NCBI GenBank assembly: GCA_903901055.1
Contig: CAIUPO010000037.1
Coordinates: forward strand, 62,001-126,000
From: an uncultured Bacteroidota bacterium
Lineage (GTDB): Bacteria; Bacteroidota; Bacteroidia; JABEUT01
Length of the DNA: 64,000 bases
Direction of reading: 5' to 3'
Positions within the stretch are counted from its first letter, which is position 1. Each line of letters starts with the position of its first letter. Of this stretch, positions 19,529-28,985 are shown one piece after another. The notes under the pieces were generated by a model, which was not told the origin of the DNA, made no database searches, and was given only the letters and a program-made list of their open reading frames with translations. The position numbers and the translations under genes are program-made.

Positions 19529-20125
19529 ATGTTACGAAGGAATATTTTCATTATCACACTAAGCCTATTGGCAGTATCGGTTTGCGGTCAATATAAATTA
19601 AAAATGCTCATTAAGGAACGTCCTGCTTTTGGGCAATTCAGGTTAAAAATTATACCAATTGCTTACGACAGCACCGTCACCGATTCAAGTATAATCAATT
19701 GTATCGATACGTTGCCATCTTATCTTTTTGGAGCGAGAACGTATCATCTCATGTTTAAAGATGATACGAACAAGTTAGCGGTTTCAGCCAATGAACACGG
19801 CATGTTCCGGAAGAAGTTTTACATTACAGAATATTGGAAAAACGGGAACATAAAACGCCTTGCTTTATACAAACGCCATTCAAAACATTATACCTGCTAC
19901 AATTATTACTTGAATGATATTCTTGCATCAAGGGGCAAATACAAGAACAACAAGAAAATTGGGAAATGGATTTATATAAACACAGGCGGCAAAAAAGTAA
20001 AAGTTGAACATTATGCCTCAGATGGCACATTGAAAAAAACAAAAACTTTTAAACCGCCTCACAGCACTTTTGCAACTATGTTTAATGCTGCACATCCCGA
20101 AGGGAAGCCTTATAGTGTGAGGTAA
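19529..20125 (+). CDS. Hypothetical exported protein with YwqK/MORN-like repeats
   Basis: Signal peptide; EYWKNGNIKRLALYKRHSKHYTCYNYYLNDILASRGKYKNNKKIGKWIYINTGGKKVKVEHY. Confidence 0.6.
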   Translation: MLRRNIFIITLSLLAVSVCGQYKLKMLIKERPAFGQFRLKIIPIAYDSTVTDSSIINCIDTLPSYLFGARTYHLMFKDDTNKLAVSANEHGMFRKKFYITEYWKNGNIKRLALYKRHSKHYTCYNYYLNDILASRGKYKNNKKIGKWIYINTGGKKVKVEHYASDGTLKKTKTFKPPHSTFATMFNAAHPEGKPYSVR

Positions 20126-20150
20126 GTATTTAAACCCGTTAATTATTTTT

Positions 20151-20223
20151 TCTCGCAAAGACGCCGAGGCGCTAAGTTTTTCAAACAAAAAATACACTTT
20201 GCAACTCTGCGTCTTTGCGAGGA
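20151..20223. repeat. Palindromic intergenic repeat (CTCGCAAAGACGC family)
   Basis: tctcgcaaagacgccgaggcgctaag (20151-20176) is inverted as ctttgcaactctgcgtctttgcgagga (20197-20223). Confidence 0.8.
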
Positions 20224-20225
20224 AC

Positions 20226-21095
20226 TCAGAAATGCAGATCATCTGACCTGAGGCGCAGGTAGCGGCGCATAGCGAAATAGGTACTCAATCCTGAGAGAAT
20301 AATACCTAAGCCAACAACCGTTCCAACAAGTATAAAAGATGTATCCACATCATTCATTTCTGTAAGGTCGGGAAGTTGAGATTGCGCCATGTGAATTACA
20401 CCGAAAATCATAAGCAATGCAATTATAGAAGCGAGAAAACCGTTGCGGACGCCTTTCCACATAAAGGGCCGGCGGATAAACCCTTGTGTAGCGCCTACAA
20501 GTTGCATGGTCTTAATTAAAAACCGTTTGGAATAAACCGTAAGCCGGATAGTGTTATTAATAAGTGTAAGCGACACAATTAAAAGCAATAAGCTAAAACC
20601 AAGCATAATGAAGGTTATCTTTTTCAGATTTTCGTTCATCATCTTGATGAGTGATTTCTGATAAACCACCTCTTTCACCTGCGGATAATGTGCTAACTTC
20701 TTTTCAATTTTCACCAGGCTGTCTGAGTTTGCAAACTCAGCTTTTACGTGAATATTGATGGAAGCCGGCAAAGGATTATAGCCTAACAACCCAATAAAAT
20801 CTTCCTTGTCAACTGACTGCAATTGCTTGGCAGCAGAGTCTTTTGAAATAAATGCAGTAGATTTTACATAATCCGAAGCATCCAGCATTTTTTGCAGTTT
20901 GGCAACATCTGCATCCTTTGTATTATTGTATAAAAACACTTCAATATCGGCGTTCTCTTTTACGTCGCGGGTAATTTTCTGTGCATCTATAAGTATTAGC
21001 GCAAGCAAGCCAAGGATAAACAGCACAAGCGAAATGCTTACTACGGTTATCAACGAAGTTGATTTGAATTTATTTGCGAACGATTTACCTGCCAA
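20226..21095 (-). CDS. ftsX: Cell division protein FtsX-like permease
   Basis: ADIEVFLYNNTKDADVAKLQKMLDASDYVKSTAFISKDSAAKQLQ...NNTIRLTVYSKRFLIKTMQLVGATQGFIRRPF. Confidence 0.9.
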   Translation of the reverse strand: MAGKSFANKFKSTSLITVVSISLVLFILGLLALILIDAQKITRDVKENADIEVFLYNNTKDADVAKLQKMLDASDYVKSTAFISKDSAAKQLQSVDKEDFIGLLGYNPLPASINIHVKAEFANSDSLVKIEKKLAHYPQVKEVVYQKSLIKMMNENLKKITFIMLGFSLLLLIVSLTLINNTIRLTVYSKRFLIKTMQLVGATQGFIRRPFMWKGVRNGFLASIIALLMIFGVIHMAQSQLPDLTEMNDVDTSFILVGTVVGLGIILSGLSTYFAMRRYLRLRSDDLHF

Positions 21096-21262
21096 GGGAT
21101 ATATTTAAAGGACAAAATTACAAAAGTTAATCTCCGCTTTTGCCCTATTTTTAAGAATCTGCCCACAATCATTTGTTCAAATCCCATACATTGGTTTATA
21201 TAACAGGAATATGTTTTTTCCTAATTTCGCCCACTATTTACTGAAACAAGCTCAGCACCGGT

Positions 21263-24200
21263 ATGGATTACAATTTCAAAGACATAGAAAAAAAGTGGCA
21301 GAAAAGCTGGGAGGACAATCATGTCCTGAGGGTAGAAAACGACCCATCCAAACCCAAGTATTATGTGCTTGATATGTTTCCGTATCCTTCAGGCGCAGGG
21401 CTGCACGTAGGGCATCCGCTGGGGTATATAGCATCTGATATCTTTTCCCGATTCAAACGGCTGAAAGGATTCAATGTGTTGCACCCAATGGGTTGGGATG
21501 CCTTTGGTTTGCCTGCCGAACAATATGCAATACAGACAGGCCAACATCCGGCAATTACCACTAAGAATAATATTGAGCGTTACAAAAGCCAGATGAATAT
21601 GCTCGGCTTGTCTTATGACTGGAGCCGTGAATACAAAACATCAGACCCTGCTTTTTATAAATGGACGCAATGGATATTTCTGAAACTTTTCAAGTCATAT
21701 TACAATAATAAAACCTGTAAAGCTGAAACAATTGATACACTCATTCAGCAATTTGAAAATAGCGGTACTAACGGCATTCAAGCGGCCTGCGGCGAGGAGT
21801 TTAATTTTTCAGCCGAAGATTGGAAGGGTTTTGATGACAAGAAAAAATCGGATGTGCTTTTCAATTACCGTCTTGCTTATTTAAGTGAAGCATGGGTAAA
21901 CTGGTGTCCGCAATTGGGTACTGTTCTTGCCAACGATGAAGTGAAAGATGGAGTATCAGAACGCGGCGGCTATCCTGTCGAGCGCAAACTGATGCCCCAA
22001 TGGAGTTTGAGAATGACTGCTTATGCAGATCGTTTATTAAACGACTTGAATGACATTGATTGGAGCGAAAGCATAAAAGAAGCCCAACGCAATTGGATTG
22101 GCCGCTCGCAGGGTTCTTCCTTAACTTTCAAAATCCAAAATTCAACTTCCAACATTACTGTCTTCACAACCCGGCCCGATACGGTTTTTGGAGTTACATT
22201 TATTACGCTTGCACCAGAGAATGAGTTAGTGGGTAAAATAATTTCTGCGGAACAGAAAGCTAAGGTTGAAGAATATGTTAGAGTTTCTAAAAACAAATCT
22301 GAGAGAGAAAGGCAAACCGAGGTAAAAAAAGTGAGTGGAGAGTTCACCGGGGCTTATGCAATTCATCCATTTACAGGAAAAGAAATACCCATTTGGGTTG
22401 GTGACTATGTATTGGCGGGCTATGGCACAGGAGCAGTTATGGGCGTACCTGCACACGATTCACGCGACCATGCTTTTGCAAAACATTTTGGTCTGGATAT
22501 TCCAATTGTAATTGAAGCACCTGAAGGTTGGGATATTTTAAAAGAAAGCTACGATGGAAAAGAAGGTAAGTGCATCAATTCCGATTTTTTAAATGGAATC
22601 GATGTAAAAGATGCAATCAGGGTTGCCATTGAAGAAATAGAAAACCGAGGCTTGGGAAAAGGCAAAGTAAATTTCCGTCTGAGGGATGCCGCTTTCGGAA
22701 GGCAGCGTTATTGGGGAGAACCTATTCCTATTTATTATAAAGATGGGATTCCTACTCCAATGGATGAAAGTGAGCTTCCTTTAATCTTGCCGGAGATTGA
22801 TAAATTCCAACCTACAGAAACCGGAGACCCGCCATTAGCGAGGGCAACGGACTGGAAATATAAAGGCAAATACCAATATGAATATACCACCATGCCCGGC
22901 TGGGCAGGCAGTTCATGGTATTATTTACGCTACGAAGACCCAAACAATCCAAATGAATTTGCCTCTAAAGAAGCTATAAACTACTGGCAAAACGTTGACC
23001 TTTATATAGGCGGTGCAGAGCACTCAACAGGCCACCTTCTCTATTTCCGTTTCTGGACAAAATTCCTTTATGATTTAGGCTTAGTTCCTTTTGTTGAACC
23101 TGCTAAAAAGTTGGTTAATCAAGGGATGATACAGGGGGTATCAGCGTTTACCCTTCGCTTAAAAGATATCTTCGTCATAAGTCATGAGATGGATTTGCAA
23201 CAAGAATTTGCGATTTCCACTTATCCTTTAATTTATATTTCAAAGGAATGGAAGGAGATGATTCGAACTGATGAAACTACACGTCAGCATTTATTGAGTT
23301 TCTACAATGAGGTATTTAAAATCCTCAATCCGCACCTTGAAAAAAGAAAATTTGAAGTACGCTTTCATAACCAAGAATACGATTCTTGGTTTTTTGAAAC
23401 GCATGTTCCTGTAAAATTAGTATCCAAAAATGATGAGCTAGATAAAACCCAATTCACTAAAGATCGATTAGATGCCTTTAAAGATTCCCCTACGTCTGTT
23501 GCAATTAAGTTTTTCCCTGACGATAATGCTCCATATTTCTGTACTCGCGCGGTTGAAAAAATGTCGAAATCAAAATATAATGTAGTAAACCCTGATTCTG
23601 TCATTGCCCAATATGGCACCGACACCATGCGCATGTATGAAATGTTTTTAGGGCCGCTGGAAATGAGCAAACCATGGAGCACACAAGGCATTAGTGGGGT
23701 GCATAATTTCTTACGGAAATTTTGGAAATTATTTTTCAACGAGAATGGGGATTTTATTGTCGTAGGGGTCGACCCGCGTGTCGACCCTGCATCGGCCGGC
23801 GCGACACACGGGTCGCCCGCTACCGCCGCCGAATTAAAAATCCTGCATAAAACCATCAAAAAAATTGAGGAGGATATTGAGCGACTTTCTTTCAATACAT
23901 CTGTCAGTGCATTTATGATTTGTCTGAATGAATTAATTGAGTTGAAGTGCAACAAACGGGCAATTCTGGAGCCATTGCTAATCTGCCTCTCCCCTTTTGC
24001 ACCTCATATAGCCGAGGAGCTTTGGAGTAAATTAGGGCATACTACGTCTGTGTTAAAAGCCAACTACCCCAAATTTGAGGAAAAGTACTTAATTGAAAAT
24101 ACGTTTGCTTATCCTGTATCTTTTAATGGGAAAACGCGTTTTATGTATGAACTGCCTCTGAACCTTTCGAAAGAAGAAATAGAAAAGCAAGTGTTAGCCT

Positions 24201-24289
24201 CGGAAGATGCTCAAAAATGGATAAAAGACGGAACTGTGAAAAAGGTAATTGTGGTCCCTAATAAAATAGTGAATATTGTACTTGGATAA
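21263..24289 (+). CDS. leuS: Leucyl-tRNA synthetase
   Basis: MFPYPSGAGLHVGHPLGYIASDI (HIGH motif region), MSKSKYNVVNPD (KMSKS), YGTDTMRMYEMFLGPLEMSKPWS. Confidence 0.97.
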   Translation: MDYNFKDIEKKWQKSWEDNHVLRVENDPSKPKYYVLDMFPYPSGAGLHVGHPLGYIASDIFSRFKRLKGFNVLHPMGWDAFGLPAEQYAIQTGQHPAITTKNNIERYKSQMNMLGLSYDWSREYKTSDPAFYKWTQWIFLKLFKSYYNNKTCKAETIDTLIQQFENSGTNGIQAACGEEFNFSAEDWKGFDDKKKSDVLFNYRLAYLSEAWVNWCPQLGTVLANDEVKDGVSERGGYPVERKLMPQWSLRMTAYADRLLNDLNDIDWSESIKEAQRNWIGRSQGSSLTFKIQNSTSNITVFTTRPDTVFGVTFITLAPENELVGKIISAEQKAKVEEYVRVSKNKSERERQTEVKKVSGEFTGAYAIHPFTGKEIPIWVGDYVLAGYGTGAVMGVPAHDSRDHAFAKHFGLDIPIVIEAPEGWDILKESYDGKEGKCINSDFLNGIDVKDAIRVAIEEIENRGLGKGKVNFRLRDAAFGRQRYWGEPIPIYYKDGIPTPMDESELPLILPEIDKFQPTETGDPPLARATDWKYKGKYQYEYTTMPGWAGSSWYYLRYEDPNNPNEFASKEAINYWQNVDLYIGGAEHSTGHLLYFRFWTKFLYDLGLVPFVEPAKKLVNQGMIQGVSAFTLRLKDIFVISHEMDLQQEFAISTYPLIYISKEWKEMIRTDETTRQHLLSFYNEVFKILNPHLEKRKFEVRFHNQEYDSWFFETHVPVKLVSKNDELDKTQFTKDRLDAFKDSPTSVAIKFFPDDNAPYFCTRAVEKMSKSKYNVVNPDSVIAQYGTDTMRMYEMFLGPLEMSKPWSTQGISGVHNFLRKFWKLFFNENGDFIVVGVDPRVDPASAGATHGSPATAAELKILHKTIKKIEEDIERLSFNTSVSAFMICLNELIELKCNKRAILEPLLICLSPFAPHIAEELWSKLGHTTSVLKANYPKFEEKYLIENTFAYPVSFNGKTRFMYELPLNLSKEEIEKQVLASEDAQKWIKDGTVKKVIVVPNKIVNIVLG
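23762..23823. repeat. GC-rich palindromic element inserted in frame in leuS
   Basis: gtaggggtcgacccgcgtgtcga (23762-23784) is inverted as gcgacacacgggtcgcccgctac (23801-23823), 19 of 23 complementary. It encodes VGVDPRVDPASAGATHGSPAT. Confidence 0.8.
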
Positions 24290-24371
24290 GAGTAAAAGAT
24301 GTTACAGATTTCATAAGTTAAATTTAAGAAATGAAATCAATGACTTTAACATACGTTAATTAACAATAATT

Positions 24372-26657
24372 ATGAAACAAACGCCTAACAACCCTTCTGG
24401 AAAAGGAGTATATTTGGCTTTTATTAATAGACTTTACACGAAAATGAAAAAGACGAGGATTGCTTTTATAACTTTATTACTGATGACCTCCGGGTTATTG
24501 CTTTGTGCGGTGTTACACCCCACCCCAAAATCAGAAAAACGGAAGGCAATCATGCAGCTTTTGATTTCCTGTATTGAAACGGTCCACTTTAAACCCGTGC
24601 CGGTTGATGATTCCCTTTCTAACCGGATTTATACCCTTTACTTGAAACGCCTCAACCGCGATAAACTTTTCTTTACCCAGGAAGATATTGACAAGTTTAA
24701 GCCATACCAATTTAAGCTTGATTCAGAAATAACACAAGGCTCGTTCGAATTTTTCGACCTTGTAAATGAAACCTTTGATAAACGCTTAGCCGAAGATTCA
24801 GTGTTTGCAAAAGACTTTTTATCCAAGCCCATCGAATTCAAATCGAATGAAAAGATTCAGTTGGATTATGAAAAGATTCCGTTCCCTAAAAACCTGTCTG
24901 AACTGCACGAACGCTGGAGGAAGATAATTAAATACGAGGTGCTTTCCAAATTGGCTGAAACGATGGACTTGCAAGAGAAAGCAAAGGAGAAAAAAGATAC
25001 TTCATGGAAGGTGAAGACTTATGCTGAAATGGAAAAAGATGCAAGGTCAAAAACCCTGAAGACTTACGAAAACTATTTCAAGGATTTTACAACGATTACC
25101 GGGGATGATAAGCTTTCAGAGTTTTTTGATGTAATGGCAAACACCTTCGACCCACACACGGAATATTTCGCACCCGAAGAACGTAAGAATTTTGAAATCT
25201 CCATGAGCGGACAACTAGAAGGTATTGGAGCACAACTACGTGATAAAAGCGGCAGCATTACCATTGAAAAAGTAATACCAGGAAGCCCTGCATGGAAAAG
25301 CGGCGAACTTAAAGAAGGAGATATTTTTCTGAAAGTTGCACAAGGCAATTCTGAGCCTGTAGATATTGAAGGTATGAAACTGGATAAGGCTGTTCAGCTT
25401 ATCCGCGGAAAGAAAGGAACCGAAGTACGATTGACTGTTAAATCAGGTACAACTACCAAGGTGGTTTCATTGATTCGTGATGTTATCCATTTGGAAGATA
25501 CATACGCACATGCCGCTGTTCTAACGAATAACGGCCAAAAGATGGGATATATCCGGTTGCCGGAATTCTATACTGACTTCGATGGTTCGGGTGGAAGAAG
25601 ATGTTCTGAGGATGTAAAAATTCTTGTTAAAGAACTGGAAGCAGAAAAAGTAAAAGGTATAATTATTGACCTACGCGATAATGGGGGTGGTTCATTGCAG
25701 GATGTAGTTAAAATGGCAGGACTGTTTGTTACCAGAGGCCCGATAGTTCAAATTGAAAACCGTGAAGGAAAAACAAAAACCTTATCGAGTGAAGATACTG
25801 CAGTATTGTATAAAGGCCCATTATTAGTGATGGTGAACGGTGCCAGTGCATCGGCATCTGAAATATTTGCAGCCGCCATGCAAGATTACAAACGCGGGGT
25901 AATCATGGGCTCTCAAACTTATGGAAAGGGCACTGTTCAGCAAATTTTATCATTGGATGCCCCTGCTTACAGCACAATGAAACCATTGGGCTCGGTGAAA
26001 GTTACCATCAATAAATTCTATCGCATAAATGGTGGCACAACGCAGAAGGATGGAGTTATGCCAGATGTATCGATGCCTGACCCTTATCAATTTGTTTACG
26101 AAAAGGAAAAAGATGCAGAATACCCGCTTGCGTGGGATAGAATAACACCGGCCAATTACAGGGAATGGGATTATCCGGCCGACCTTGGCACATTGAAATA
26201 CCTGAGCGCAAACCGGACAACAAACGATACACTCTTCAATTTAATACGCGATGAGGCACGGAATTTCAAGCACGAACGCGATAGTTCAGTATATTCCTTA
26301 AACCTGGATGAATACAGGAAGGATTCTAAGCAACGTGCAGAATCAAACAAACGCTATACCGTTATCAGCAAGCCCTTAAGTTTTGAAGGAATTGTTCTGC
26401 CGGATGCTCCGGCAATGCATAGCCCGGATACCAATGTGGATAAAAACATTGTATTTGTTCCGCAACAAGCTGGCTCAAATGAAGGAGTAAAATATGCAGG
26501 CAATTTCAAAATGGCAATTACTGCAACATCTGCGGAACAAAAAGGAATGCTTGCAGATACCAACGAGGCTAAATCGGAGAAACTTTGGCTGAAAAGACTT
26601 TTACGTGACCCTGAATTATTTGAAGCCACACGTGTTGTTGGCGATATGAAGCAATAA
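24372..26657 (+). CDS. Carboxy-terminal processing (tail-specific) protease, S41 family
   Basis: Tsp-type N-domain, PDZ (GIGAQLRDKSGSITIEKVIPGSPAWKSGELKEGDIFLKV), GASASASEIFAAAMQDYKRGVIMGSQTYGKGTVQ. True start possibly 24444 (MKKTRIAF). Confidence 0.92.
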   Translation: MKQTPNNPSGKGVYLAFINRLYTKMKKTRIAFITLLLMTSGLLLCAVLHPTPKSEKRKAIMQLLISCIETVHFKPVPVDDSLSNRIYTLYLKRLNRDKLFFTQEDIDKFKPYQFKLDSEITQGSFEFFDLVNETFDKRLAEDSVFAKDFLSKPIEFKSNEKIQLDYEKIPFPKNLSELHERWRKIIKYEVLSKLAETMDLQEKAKEKKDTSWKVKTYAEMEKDARSKTLKTYENYFKDFTTITGDDKLSEFFDVMANTFDPHTEYFAPEERKNFEISMSGQLEGIGAQLRDKSGSITIEKVIPGSPAWKSGELKEGDIFLKVAQGNSEPVDIEGMKLDKAVQLIRGKKGTEVRLTVKSGTTTKVVSLIRDVIHLEDTYAHAAVLTNNGQKMGYIRLPEFYTDFDGSGGRRCSEDVKILVKELEAEKVKGIIIDLRDNGGGSLQDVVKMAGLFVTRGPIVQIENREGKTKTLSSEDTAVLYKGPLLVMVNGASASASEIFAAAMQDYKRGVIMGSQTYGKGTVQQILSLDAPAYSTMKPLGSVKVTINKFYRINGGTTQKDGVMPDVSMPDPYQFVYEKEKDAEYPLAWDRITPANYREWDYPADLGTLKYLSANRTTNDTLFNLIRDEARNFKHERDSSVYSLNLDEYRKDSKQRAESNKRYTVISKPLSFEGIVLPDAPAMHSPDTNVDKNIVFVPQQAGSNEGVKYAGNFKMAITATSAEQKGMLADTNEAKSEKLWLKRLLRDPELFEATRVVGDMKQ

Positions 26658-26673
26658 TTTTTGGCTGCCTCTG

Positions 26674-28602
26674 ATGATAAGACACGTCCCACTTCACGTT
26701 AGCCTCCTCACAAAGCGATTAGCTATATTGCTTGTTCCATACGAGCTAACGCGCATTATTTTCAGGGTATATAACGCTACTTATTTTTCAGGGTTACCCC
26801 TTTCAAAACTTTGCCTCTACATGGTAACAGGGCTCCGGTTCGATATCTCCGCCATTTTAATAACCAATGCTCTTTTTATATCACTAAGCCTGATGCCCTG
26901 GGGAAGTGAACAAAGTTTTTTCCGGCGAATCATTTTAAAAATGGTTTATATGCTGACAAACAGTATATGCTTCTTCTTTCAGGTTGGCGATACCATTTTT
27001 TTCCCATTTGTTTATAAACGCTCCACGGGTGACATTTTCAAATTCCTTGGGCTCGGAGATGACACGGCCGATGTTTTGCCCAGCGTACTTAAAGATTACT
27101 GGTACATGGTAATCGTTTGGATTCTATTGATAGTCCTTACTTATGTGATGTATACATTCACAGGACGGAAGTCGATAAAAAATTCGAAAACAGAACAAAA
27201 GCACCCTGTAACATCCTTTACTGTGGCCTCTTACCTTGTTTTTCTTGGATTGATTGTTATGGGTTGCCGGGGTGGTTGGCAACTCAAGTCGATAGACACT
27301 GTAGATGCCAGTGATCTTGCCCCTCCGCATGATATTCCACTTGTAATGAATAGTCCGTTTAGCATTTTAATTACTTATTACAGGCCCGTTCTGGAAGATA
27401 AAAAACTAACTAAAAAAACGGATGCCGTAAAACACTACTCTCCTATCCATAATCCATCGAAAGGTAATTTCCGAAGGCTGAATGTGGTAACCATTATTAT
27501 GGAAAGTATGTCGAAGGAATATATTGGTGCACTTAACAACCGCCACCATACACACACTCCTTTTCTTGATTCGCTTATATCGCAATCTCTTATTTTTGAT
27601 GATGCCTATTCCGACGGTAAAAAATCTATAGAAGGAATTCCTGCAGTTGTAGCAAGCCTTCCATCGTGGATGAACACCGCATTTATTACCTCCCCTTATT
27701 CCGATGACCAGGTAACATGCCTTGCAGGGTTATTAAAACAAGAAGGCTATAGAACAGCCTTTTTCCATGGTGGACATGAAGGTACGATGGGTTTTGATTT
27801 GTTTTGCAAAAAAGGTGGCTTCGATTATTACTATGGGAAAAAATCCTATAATAATGATGCGGACTATGATGGTTACTGGGGAATACGGGATGAACCGTTT
27901 TTCCAATATTTTGCTAAAGAATTGGATACAATCCGCCAGCCATTTTATGCAGCTATTTTTTCAATCTCATCTCACCACCCTTTTATCCTTCCTGAAAAAT
28001 ACAAGAAAATCTTTGTACAGAAAAAAGGGGATTTACCAATTATGAGGTGTATAGAATACAGCGATTATTCTTTAAAAAAGTTTTTTGAGGCCGCCTCCAA
28101 AATGCCCTGGTACGACAGTACTATTTTTGTAATTACGGCAGACCACACAGGGCCTAGTCTCGATCCATTTTATTCTAACCGCCTTGGAATGTATCAAGTA
28201 CCAATTATTTATTACATGCCTCATTCAAACTTGAAAGGAAAATCGCATATTACTACACAACAAGTAGATATTATGCCTTCCGTTCTCGACTATATACATT
28301 ACCCTGAAGCTTATTTTTCATTTGGTTCCAGTGTGTTCGATAGTACACTTACCGACCATTATGCAATCAACTACCTCAATGATGTTTACCAGATTCAAAA
28401 ATATCCATGGTGCTTGCAAATGGTAGGAAACAAAGTGCAGGCATTTTATAATTACCAAACGGATAGCCTGCTTCAAAATAATCTGATGGATAAGTCAATC
28501 AAAGCCCAGGACACCCTATCAGGCATCCTCAGAAAAGTAGTAGAAACCTATAATTATTCGGTTATTCATAACCAAATGAAAATGAAAAAGGGAGGTATTT
28601 AG
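26674..28602 (+). CDS. LTA synthase/phosphoglycerol transferase-family sulfatase-fold membrane protein
   Basis: TM N-terminus; NVVTIIMESMSKEYIGAL...TPFLDSL...NRHHTHT...FVITADHTGPS. Confidence 0.88.
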   Translation: MIRHVPLHVSLLTKRLAILLVPYELTRIIFRVYNATYFSGLPLSKLCLYMVTGLRFDISAILITNALFISLSLMPWGSEQSFFRRIILKMVYMLTNSICFFFQVGDTIFFPFVYKRSTGDIFKFLGLGDDTADVLPSVLKDYWYMVIVWILLIVLTYVMYTFTGRKSIKNSKTEQKHPVTSFTVASYLVFLGLIVMGCRGGWQLKSIDTVDASDLAPPHDIPLVMNSPFSILITYYRPVLEDKKLTKKTDAVKHYSPIHNPSKGNFRRLNVVTIIMESMSKEYIGALNNRHHTHTPFLDSLISQSLIFDDAYSDGKKSIEGIPAVVASLPSWMNTAFITSPYSDDQVTCLAGLLKQEGYRTAFFHGGHEGTMGFDLFCKKGGFDYYYGKKSYNNDADYDGYWGIRDEPFFQYFAKELDTIRQPFYAAIFSISSHHPFILPEKYKKIFVQKKGDLPIMRCIEYSDYSLKKFFEAASKMPWYDSTIFVITADHTGPSLDPFYSNRLGMYQVPIIYYMPHSNLKGKSHITTQQVDIMPSVLDYIHYPEAYFSFGSSVFDSTLTDHYAINYLNDVYQIQKYPWCLQMVGNKVQAFYNYQTDSLLQNNLMDKSIKAQDTLSGILRKVVETYNYSVIHNQMKMKKGGI

Positions 28603-28616
28603 TACCTCCCTTTTTC
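28584..28616 (+). terminator. Rho-independent terminator overlapping the stop codon of the sulfatase-fold gene
   Basis: GAAAAAGGGAGGTA-TTTAG-TACCTCCCTTTTTC. The TAG stop (28600-28602) lies in the loop. Confidence 0.85.
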
Positions 28617-28638
28617 TTACATCTTTTTTGCAAACTGA

Positions 28639-28836
28639 TTATTTCTTTTCAGCAGGCTTGTGGGCACCCTTGTGATGGTGATGACCTTTGTGATGTTTCT
28701 TTTCCTTGTCTGCAGGAGTTGACTTAGCAGGAGCTGTTTTAGCAGCAGGAGCTTGTTTACCAGCAGGAGCGGCTTGTTGGGCAATTACTGCTCCGGTAAA
28801 GGAAGCAACCAACATCAGGGCGATTAACTTTTTCAT
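28639..28836 (-). CDS. Small exported Ala/Lys/Pro-rich protein with His-rich tail
   Basis: Signal peptide MKKLIALMLVASFTGAVIAQQ, then PAAKTAPAK...KEKKHHKGHHHHKGAHKPAEKK. Confidence 0.7.
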   Translation of the reverse strand: MKKLIALMLVASFTGAVIAQQAAPAGKQAPAAKTAPAKSTPADKEKKHHKGHHHHKGAHKPAEKK

Positions 28837-28985
28837 GACAGAGTTTTGTGTTAAAAATTATTTATGAAGCAAAACTACTACCCGAAAATGAAGATTCTAT
28901 GAAGGAATAATGAGTTTATAAATTTTGCAAAGTAAAAAGTTCATAAAGTAAAGACAACCTTTTATCTTTATAAACTTGATGAACT

